Below, one piece after another: positions 56,041 to 64,000 of a stretch of 64,000 bases of DNA. This DNA comes from Zoroaster sp. YZ-2022. Taxonomy: Eukaryota > Echinodermata > Asteroidea > Forcipulatida > Zoroasteridae. Every line of letters starts with the position of its first letter. Position 1 is the stretch's first letter. The notes under the pieces were generated by a model that ran no database searches, was not told the DNA's origin, and saw nothing but the letters and a program-made list of their open reading frames with translations. The stretch spans positions 7,955,902 to 8,019,901 of the forward strand of contig CM055828.1 in the NCBI GenBank assembly GCA_029582265.1. Reading direction: 5' to 3'. The translations under genes and the position numbers were made by a program.

Positions 56041-56411
56041 GAGTGCCATGGTCAAGCGGTTTAGTGCATCGGATTTGTGTTCTGATGGCCGAGTCGTCAG
56101 AATGTGGGTTCGAATCCCAACCGCGACCGGGGTGCTTGTGTCCTTGAGCAAGACACTTTACCATAATTGCTTCTCTCCACCCAGGGGGTAAATGGGTACC
56201 TGTGAGGGCAGAGTTGGTTGTTGTGTTAGATTAGCCCATATGCGCTGAAATGGCAGCAATTGAGCTGTATACTCCCCAGGGAGCTGAGATGGTTTCAACA
56301 ATGATTTATGAGCCTGATGAGCCGGGGTAATAATGTAATGCGCCTTGAGCACCAGTTTGGTGGATACGTGTGCCATATAAGTCTACATTATTATTATTAT
56401 TATTATTATTA
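56041..56411 (+). mobile_element. tRNA-derived SINE, type S1b
   Basis: Head GAGTGCCATGGTCAAGCGGT, B-box GTGGGTTCGAATCCCAACCG, body TCCTTGAGCAAGACACTTTA, tail GCGCCTTGAGCACC..GGATACGTG with (TTA)n. Head variant shared with 58864 and 59290. Confidence 0.85.
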
Positions 56412-56691
56412 ACTCTCAGCACTAGTCTGCCTATCCTTCAATACCTCTATTTTAGGAACTCACATGATTCAGGTTTATAAAATAATTTGTGATGTTGACC
56501 ACATGGATTCTACATGTATGTCTTTTCAAGGGGTCACAGCAAAAATTTTTTCAAACAGCAGTGAGACGTGATGTGCGAAGTACAGCTTTTCACAACGATT
56601 GGTCAAATCCTGGCACTGCCTGCCGAATAAAGTTGTTTGAGCTCAAATCTGTGAATTGCTTTAAAACTAATTCTGGAAAAACTAGGTCTAT

Positions 56692-57488
56692 CAACCAGGT
56701 TGGGGCAAGCTTTGTGACATGGTGTCCTTGTTACGTAGGTAGATGTACCATTCATTATCCTTATTATGAGTGCACATTCTTGGGTCATTCCACCAGGTTG
56801 GGGCAAGCTTTGTGACATGGTGTCCTTGTTACGTAGGTAGATGTACCATTCATTATCCTTATTATGAGTGCACATTCTTGGGTCATTTCACCAGGTTGGG
56901 GCAAGCTTTGTGACATGGTGTCCTTGTTACGTAGGTAGATGTACCATTCATTATCCTTATTATGAGTGCACATTCTTGGGTCATTCCACCAGGTTGGGGC
57001 AAGCTTTGTGACATGATGTCCTTGTTACGTAGGTAGATGTACCATTCATTATCCTTATTATGAGTGCACATTCTTGGGTCATTCCACCAGGTTGGGGCAA
57101 GCTTTGTGACATGATGTCCTTGTTACCATTCTACCTCCATGTTGTTACGTAATGCACCATTCATTATCCTTATTATGAGTGCACATTCTTGGGTCATTTC
57201 ACCAGGTTGGGGCAAGCTTGGTGACATGGTGTCCGGCCTTGTTACGTAGGTAGATGTACCATTCATTATCCTTATTACGAGTGCACATTCTTGGGTCATT
57301 CCACCAGGTTGGGGCAAGCTTTGTGACATGGTGTCCTTGTTATGTAGGTAGATGTACCATTCATTATCCTTATTATGAGTGCACATTCTTGGGTCATTCC
57401 ACCAGGTTGGGGCAAGCTTTGTGACATGGTGTCCTTGTTACGTAGGTAGATGTACCATTCATTATCCTTATTATGAGTGCACATTCTC
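56692..57488 (+). repeat. 98-bp tandem array made from a MITE end, eight units
   Basis: Units with CCACCAGGTTGGGGCAAGCT start near 56692, 56790, 56888, 56986, 57084, 57199, 57301 and 57399. The sixth is shifted by a small insertion near 57126-57150. Several neighbours look identical, indicating recent spread. Confidence 0.95.
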
Positions 57489-57586
57489 AGTTGTTCTTCA
57501 ATAATGTTAATTAGGAGTCATAATAAATGATAATAAATGTAACAAGTAACACCTATCACAAAGCTTGCCCCAACCTGGTGGAATGA
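56692..57586. mobile_element. Family L MITE with amplified left end
   Basis: After the array the body (TGTTAATTAGGAGTCATAAT) matches 24160-24180. The right end AGCTTGCCCCAACCTGGTGG is the complement of the array unit, confirming that the array grew from the left inverted repeat. Confidence 0.85.
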
Positions 57587-58863
57587 CCCAACTGTAATTG
57601 CAAATGGATTTTGTCCAACTTGAAAAAATCTGCAGGCAATTAACCTCAGACATTTAAGGGAAGGTACAACATTATAAAATAAATACATGATTATCCCAAA
57701 GATAACATAACATGAAGTTTGTAAAGGTACAAATCGAGAGCTTAAAACCAGAACTGGTTATGTCCAAAATTGGCATTTTGAAGAAAAAAAATGAGATTAA
57801 AAGTTTGAATCTTTCTGAAAAATCAGCAACTCCCCACAACACAATTTAGGCAAAAGTGGACATACCCAGTACTGGTTTTAAGCCCTCAGTATATTGTCTG
57901 AAGTTCTTTCATTTCAGAGAAAACCCAAAACTATTTGCAACTTTTCTGTAAAAATTGTGAATGGTTTTTCACACTTCTTCCCTCATAACTTTGTATTAAT
58001 CTAAAGACTTTCACAAGTTGGTTGTTTAGTTCAGATCTTATGAGCATACCCACTAGAAGCAGTTCTGCCAACATAACCAATCGTGTATAGATCGTCCTTG
58101 CTTTCAGTTTCAGTTAATGAATAAAATCAATTAGATGGATCAAGTTTAGCCTCGGGCATTTAATCAACCTGAGATTACAAGCCAAGTTTCCAGCAAGTAA
58201 CACGCGTATGTATGTTGTTGCAATAATAATGGACACCAAAAAGCCAATTCACCAGACCAGTTTTCACAAATGCGGCACGAACACGGCTTCTGCCATTTTA
58301 ACGCACGCACATTTTTTTCCCCAAGGACAATGAGATGCGTCAGCAGGTAACGCATTCAATTTTAATTCCCATAACCTTTTGAATTGCAAAACAAAGATTG
58401 CTTTTAAATATAATGTGTGCACAAGACAAAAAAGGTTCAAAACCTCTCTGCAAAATAAATGAATGAACATTTTTGATGTCAACCCGCAAAGTACAAAAAA
58501 AAACACCACAATATGCAATATTCATTCAGAAGGCCTTGATCAACCCACGAGCAAAACATTCTAGTCGGGATCTAAACACATGTCAGCTTACATTATTAAT
58601 CAGATATTAAAAAGTAAGCACATTACACAGGTCCTGAAACATTATTCCTCTGTACGCGTGTTTACTTCTGCTGTGATAAATAAAATAAAATGCCTTTTTC
58701 AAATAAGGTCATATCACATTTAAAAGGAAATGTACAGCATTTTGATAATTACCAGATGATTAAATTCACAAATTATTATCTAAAAACTCACTTGGTGTTA
58801 AGTTGGTACACCTATCAATCGTCCTGAGAAATGATTTTGTATGAAGCGCTCTCATCTGTATGT
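57587..58863 (+). other. Non-coding stretch with a repeat R copy
   Basis: From about 57655 (TTAAGGGAAGGTACAACATT) to about 58105, with AGAAGCAGTTCTGCCAACAT near 58050, the order resembles repeat R plus one 81-bp unit. The remainder is unassigned. Confidence 0.5.
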
Positions 58864-59182
58864 GGAGTGCCATGGTCGAGCGGTTTAGTGCATCGGATTT
58901 GTGTTCTGATGGCTGACTTGTCAGAATGTGGGTTCGAATCCCAACCGCGACCATGGTGCTTGTGTCCTTGAGCAAGACACTTGCTTCTCTCCACCCAGGG
59001 GTAAATGGGTACCTGTGAGGGCAGAGTTGGTTGTTGTGTTTGATTAGCCCTATATGTGTCAAAAATGGCAGCAATTGAGCTATATACTCCCCAGGGAGCT
59101 GAGATGGTTTCAGGAATGATTTATGAGCCTGATGAGCAGGGGTAATAATAATATAAGTCCACATTATTATTATTATTATTAT
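58864..59182 (+). mobile_element. tRNA-derived SINE, type S1b, tail shortened
   Basis: GGAGTGCCATGGTCGAGCGG head, GTGGGTTCGAATCCCAACCG B-box, then the body. The GCGCCTTGAGC tail is deleted, leaving ATATAAGTCCACA and (TTA)n. Possible imperfect target duplication CTCTCATCTGTAT / CTTTCATCTTTAT. Confidence 0.8.
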
Positions 59183-59289
59183 AAAGTACTTTCATCTTTA
59201 TTATCCATTTTGCCTTTGAGAAAGCTGCTAGATTCACAACATAAGGCCAGTAACTACTATTTTGCATTTTTACTGCATCCTTTAGGTTG

Positions 59290-59614
59290 TGGGGTGCCAT
59301 GGTCGAGCAGTTTAGTGCATCGGATTTGTGTTCTGATGGCTGAGTCGTCAGAGTGTGTGGGTTCGAAGCCTTCCCGCGACCATGGTGCTTGTGTCCTTGA
59401 GCAAGACACTTTACCATAATTGCTGCGAGGGCCGAATTGAACCCAGCCACTGGGGATGTACAAGCCAGTGCATGCTTAGTGCCGGTCCCAAGCCCGGATA
59501 AATGGGAGGGTTGCGTCAGGAAGGGCATCCGGCGTAAAACCTATGCCAAATCAAATATGCGGATCATCATCCGCTGTGGCGACCCCAAATGGGAGCAGCC
59601 GAAAGAGGACAATA
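59290..59614 (+). mobile_element. Chimeric SINE: S1b head with an RTE-type tail
   Basis: Head and body up to ACCATAATTGCT equal the S1b SINEs. The sequence then switches to GTGCCGGTCCCAAGCCCGGA, GGAAGGGCATCCGGCGTAAA and GGGAGCAGCCGAAAG, the widespread 3' tail of RTE-like LINEs (recalled). A perfect 18-bp target duplication ACTGCATCCTTTAGGTTG lies at 59272-59289 and 59615-59632, so the insertion is young. Confidence 0.92.
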
Positions 59615-59632
59615 ACTGCATCCTTTAGGTTG

Positions 59633-60312
59633 GTAAGCAGTTTGCAACAGCTTATTCTCTATTTATCTTTGTAAAGAAATAGGGCCTATGGAATTTTAAA
59701 AACACAACATTTTAAAAACAATGTAATGTTGTGTAACATTGTTTTGTTCTCACAAATGTGATCAACTAGTGTGATGAAATATTCATAGGTTATTTTTATG
59801 ATATATTTTCCTGAAACTAGAAGGTTGAAATGAATGTTGCAAAATATCAATGTAGATTCCCTTATATACTAGGGAGAATGCAGGTGTCACTGTCCACACG
59901 TAATTGGGTTTTATAGCTCACTACTCGGGAGTGTTGGCTCTTCAGTAATGTGTACATGTACATGAACATGCCTGCGAAGTGGGTCATGGCAAAATCGGCA
60001 GGATCGTAGCGTATGATTTTCAAGACCACATTATCTTTCTCCATTGAGGGGCACTCTAGCCTGTCCATATGCTGTATCAGCTGCTGAAGTGTCCAAAGGA
60101 AAATAAAAGCCAGCGCTGCCACCTGTGCCCATTATATGGCAAAGTGTGAATGCTAAAACCGCTGTTATAGCTTTCGAGACAAGAAAACGCAATCACATTA
60201 CCGGCCTTAACACGTTGACTGCATGTGGGCTTATTGAATATACACTCTCTCATTTGTCATGACATTTGTTAGTGCATTAAACATTGAAAAACACATTTAA
60301 AAAAAAAATCCC
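59633..60312 (+). other. Non-coding gap
   Basis: A small inverted pair AACATTTTAAAAACAATGTA / TGTAACATTGTTTTG lies near 59700-59746. Nothing else was recognised. Confidence 0.4.
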
Positions 60313-60623
60313 TTCTGTGACTGCAATGGTCAAAATCAGTCAAAATGTTGATATACTTGCCACGGTATATCTAGTGCACTTCAAAGTCAAACACTGTCAA
60401 ACCTTACGTGTAGTAAGTACATTTACAGGTCAAAATGAGTCGACCGTATTTGACTGGTAAAAAGCATTGTCTTGTATTGTTGAGGGTGGTCAAAATGACA
60501 GTAAAAACCAGTCCAAAATGCCCCTGTGTGCACATTTGGGTCAACAGTCAAAACAGTCAGTTGACTGGTTTTGACCACTATAGCTACTTGCCACTAAAGT
60601 GCAGCTAGAGTAGGAGGGTTTAA
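60313..60623 (+). mobile_element. piggyBac-like MITE, family 5
   Basis: CAAAATCAGTCAAAATGTTG near 60333 through GAGTAGGAGGGTTTAA at 60623. The left TTAA is not preserved. Shares TAGTAAGTACATTTACAGGT with 14638. Confidence 0.65.
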
Positions 60624-60918
60624 TCTTGCTCAATTGGTTATCAATTGATTGATCAAAACCTGATGCAAAAGTGCCATTTGTCATGAAGAAGAAACCTATT
60701 TCAGTATTAATCGTTTCTACTTTAGTCATAATTGAGATGAAGTTGAGATATCACTTCACAAACTTGATTGATTTCTGATAGTACTTATGTGTATAATTTC
60801 ATATAAAACTAATAAATAATCATTTGATCATGATTGTTACAGGCCTGTGATTTCTCAGTATTTTTCTGGATTTTTCCGGATTTTTTTTACAAATCTCCCT
60901 TTGCCTCAAAATTATCTT

Positions 60919-63145
60919 ATAGGTTCATAGGTTCATTTATTTTCCACAGTATCAAAACAGTAATGACAATATCAATCAAGATCGAGAAGTCAAGTACAAG
61001 AAAACGATATTACTGGAAAAATTAAAGAATAGATACAAAGCAAAAGTGATACTGCAGAGGGATCCATTTATGAAGCAAAGCTTGTAGGCAGTGGTCCCTT
61101 GATAACATGCACACTCATTGAGACAGAGATAAAAATACAGTTGAATGAACCATGAAGGCCCGTGGTCATAACAGTGAACAAAATATAAAGTGGGTCTCAA
61201 TACACATGCATGTTCACAAAGAAAAACAACAATTACTAAACCAACAATGGACTAACACAGACAAAGGACAACAACTACACAGAAGGTCTTGAAAGGTCAG
61301 GTAATATGGATTAGAATGTACAGGTATACTGTAGAACACTCATTAACAATAAGATTCCAATGTAACAGATTTAAAGACACGTTTAAATGTACAGATATTT
61401 TTGGAACCTAGCTCATTAAGCATATTCCAAAGCATTGGTCCCTCAAATTTAATTGTTTTATGAGCTAGAGCAGTGCGGGTATAAGGAATGTGAAAATTAG
61501 AAACTTGGCGGGTGAAATGTGAATGTATTTCAGAATTAAGAGAAAACAAAAATTTTATAGACGCAGGTAACTTTGCACGGGACCCAAGCTGAAGGCGATA
61601 AATATCCTTGATTTTTTAAAGTGCTATGTTTAAAAAAAAAAGGGATCTGTATGTGCATTAAATTCTGCCAAATTAATAACACGAAGGGCCCGTTTTTGTA
61701 AGAGGAAGAGTCTATTAAGATTAGCAGCAGAACTAGCTCCCCATACAAGTATCCCATAGTTGAGGTAAAAAAACAATCAAAGTATTATAAAGGGAATTAA
61801 GTACCAGTACAGGGAAAAAATGTTTGATCCTGTTAATTACACCAATATTTCTAGCAATAATTTTACAAATGTAATCAATATGACTATTCCATTTGAGTCC
61901 ACGGTCAACAAAAATTCCCAAACATGCTTACAACAATCAGTTTTAGTTATGATTGAGTCATTAATCTTAACAAGACATGGAACGTCACTGGCCGAGTTGC
62001 TGAATAACATAGTTAGTTTTGGCAATATTAAGGGATAATTTATTGACCGTAAACCAGTTAGCAATAAGTTTAAGCTCATTATTAATAGTCTGTACAAGAT
62101 AATTAAGGTTGCTATGAGAAAAGAATAAATTTGAATCATCAGCCAACAATGTAAATGAGAGCACACTAGATGAATTGGTAAAATCATTAATGTATAAAAT
62201 AAAGAGCAACGGCCCTAGAATTGATCCTTGTGGTATGCCATATGTAAGGATGCCAGAATCTGAATTTATGCCATTGATGGATACATATTGTGATCTATCT
62301 GAGAGATAACTCCTAAACCACTCAAGGGAAATTCCTCGAATACCATAGTAAGAAAGTTTATACAATAATATTTGATGGTCTATGTATCAAAAGCTTTTGA
62401 AAGGTCGAGGAATATCCCCAGAGTATGTCTGGAGTTATCAATTGCATTAGAAACTTTATCAATAAAATCAAGAAGTGCATGAATAGTTGAATGTTTAGTT
62501 CGGAAACCAAATTGTGAATTAGTCAAAATATCAAACTTATCCAAAAACTTGATGGTGCGGGCATAAATACATTTTTCAAAAATCTTAGAAAAACATGAAA
62601 GAATAGAGATAGGTCTATAATTATTAATACAATAATGATCGCCCTTTTTAAAAACTGGAATGACTTTGGCAATTTTTAAATTGTGATGGAACAATGCCGG
62701 TAATAAATGAAGCGTTGACAATATGTGCAAGAGGTTTACATATAGCAGAGATTGACTTCTTAATAATAGAAATATTAATTAAGTCATGACCAGAGCTTTT
62801 TTTGTTTTGTAAATTGTTCACAATATCCATAATCTCAAATTCATTAACTGGGGTAAAAAAGAAAGAGTTAGAATTAGGGTTAGACATATAATCAGTAAAG
62901 CTAACAGATGAGTGCTTTGGTTGAATGTTGTCAGCAAGTTTAGGACCAATGTTGATAAAGTAATTATTTAAGTGATTGGCAATTTGGTCAGGATCATCAA
63001 TTAATTTACCATTAACAAAAATACTGTTTATATTGCGAGAATAATTATTTTGATTCAGAACAGAATTAATGACCTTCCAAGTATTGCGAATGTTGTTCTT
63101 TTCGTTTTCAAACTGAAGAGAATAATAATTTTTCTTGGATAAACG
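60919..63145 (-). mobile_element. CR1/L2-like (Jockey-superfamily) LINE, 5'-truncated
   Basis: Inserted in reverse inside a family I element with a TATCTT duplication (60913-60918 and 63146-63151). The 3' end reads ATGAACCTATGAACCTAT, a short tandem tail instead of poly(A), as usual for CR1/L2 relatives. It lacks the endonuclease because of 5' truncation. Confidence 0.88.
61343..63145 (-). pseudogene. Reverse transcriptase ORF2 remnant of the CR1/L2-like LINE
   Basis: In minus-strand order: a linker with KSSGHD (about 62790), YRPISILSCFSKIFEK then SQFGFRTKHST (about 62500-62625), DLSKAFDT (about 62385-62410), GIPQGSILGPLLF (about 62200-62240), the catalytic LADDSNLF (about 62125-62150), and a C-terminal block FHIPYTRTALAHKTIKFEGP (about 61425-61500). 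Frame breaks lie near 62370, 62680 and in the C-terminal part. The enzyme is not functional. Motif style fits CR1, L2 or Daphne/Crack-type elements; I cannot decide among them. Confidence 0.85.
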
Positions 63146-63346
63146 TATCTTGAAAGAAGAAGGAAAGAAAGAAGTAACCTGTACTGTGTCCAAACTACTA
63201 GTTTCTTATTTGTGGGGATATGGAGAGTTTGTAAATCCTCCAAAATTAAACATCCAGGAAGTTCTTGGTGCTTTGTCCTCTAGAACAAAAGGAGACCCAG
63301 GCCCGCTACCTATTGTTCAGGATTTTACTTTTGTCAAATCACTGAT

Positions 63347-63829
63347 ACATTTATGTTTTTGAAACTGCTAGCAGTTTAATTTATTGCATTATGAGCATAG
63401 TCTACAGCATACCCAGTTTACCAGCGTTTGAGTTATTACCAGAATACTTGTAGTGTCATAGTCTGGTATACCTGTCACTATATGTATACTGGTACATGGC
63501 AGTCAACATGTTAACATTAAGACTGGTTCCGTTGTATCTCTTAAACACTCAACTTAAAGTCTGCAAATTAAAAGGCTGTTGACAATTTACTTGTACTGTG
63601 AAGAGTTCTGTGCATCCACTGGTAATTTTGGAACTGAGTAACCCAGCCACCGTAAAGGTCCGGGTTCTGGGTACCCGTAAACAAATGGGGGAAAAAAATG
63701 GATTTTCAATTGTGTGTCGCCGTGCTGGATAAATCGTTGGGCGATGCATAGGCTTAACGCAGTGCAAGACAGTGGTATTCTTTTCCATTTGTTCATTACC
63801 AGTACATTCATAAAAACAATTAAAAAAAA
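63347..63829 (+). other. Non-coding gap
   Basis: CCGGGTTCTGGGTACCCG near 63660 echoes the GGGTACCCG element ends. Nothing else was recognised. Confidence 0.4.
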
Positions 63830-64000
63830 AAAAAAGACAAAAATATCGATTATTTATTGTTATGAATTTTATGAATAAAACAAAATACCTGAAACCTTAA
63901 TATAAACATGGAAGATCAGTAAGTGTTCATCAAAGACTGGCATTGGGTTTCTGAAATGTTACACCAGATTTTAAAAAGTGAGTTTCAGGTACCCGAACCT
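63830..64000 (-). mobile_element. GGGTACCCG hAT-like element, runs off the window
   Basis: Reverse relative of 36327-36520, sharing GATGAACACTTACTGATCTT-type sequence, TGAAACTCACTTTTTAAAAT and CGGGTACCTG. The end lies beyond 64000. Confidence 0.6.

Larger units (their letters stand above)
60840..63346 (+). mobile_element. Family I hAT-like MITE split by a LINE insertion
   Basis: Left part 60840-60918 (CAGGCCTGTGATTTCTCAGT) and right part 63146-63346 (TATCTTGAAAGAAG..GTCAAATCACTG) together read like the uninterrupted copy at 53650. TATCTT at both joints is the LINE target duplication. Confidence 0.85.

Noticed and set aside
56603..57484. Repeated frames MCTHNKDNEWYIYLRNKD on the minus strand
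   Set aside because: Generated by the 98-bp array. The period is not a multiple of three, so the frame shifts at every unit.

Overview
This window looks like intron-rich, transposon-packed DNA of an animal, most likely a marine invertebrate (echinoderm, hemichordate or lancelet would fit; I cannot name a species). It is about AT-rich, has no operons, and shows GT-AG style splicing signals. It holds Tx1-like and CR1/L2-like non-LTR retrotransposons, tRNA-derived SINEs, hAT, mariner-like and TTAA-targeting DNA elements, and a scattering of the palindromic word TACATGTA.

The only convincing host gene is on the plus strand near the left end. An exon at about 5145-5593 ends in a segment matching the start of the KCNQ1 (KvLQT1) potassium channel just before its first membrane segment, with a splice donor at 5594 in the same codon phase as I recall for human KCNQ1 exon 1. 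I did not find exon 2 by eye, so 5.6-64 kb may be one very large first intron. That is an inference.

Layout. 1-4.5 kb: a broken Tx1-like LINE, abutting the end of a hairpin-capped repeat. 4.6-5.6 kb: candidate promoter and exon 1. 7-22 kb: several families of short DNA transposons, many with TTAA at both ends and CCCTAA-like termini that imitate telomere repeats. This stretch also has an 81-bp tandem array, a fold-back SINE and a cluster of a 14-bp motif. 24.4-27.4 kb: a complete hAT element with an intact 603-codon transposase and perfect 8-bp target duplications. 28-39 kb: more DNA elements, LINE and SINE pieces, and two tandem arrays. 39.9-46.2 kb: three head-to-tail copies of a large hairpin-capped element, one carrying the 5' end of a THAP-domain gene. 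49.0-49.6 kb: about 195 uninterrupted CTT triplets. 49.9-60 kb: further hAT and mariner-like elements, SINEs and a 98-bp array. 60.8-63.3 kb: a 5'-truncated CR1/L2-like LINE nested inside a hAT-like element.

The most interesting material is not a classical gene system. It is the hairpin-capped tandem element with exchanged internal modules and a captured THAP exon; the repeated conversion of transposon ends into tandem arrays; SINEs with the same head but two different LINE-type tails; and a cluster of GGTAACTTCGTGAC motifs. All reading was done by eye. Repeat boundaries are approximate unless target duplications are given.
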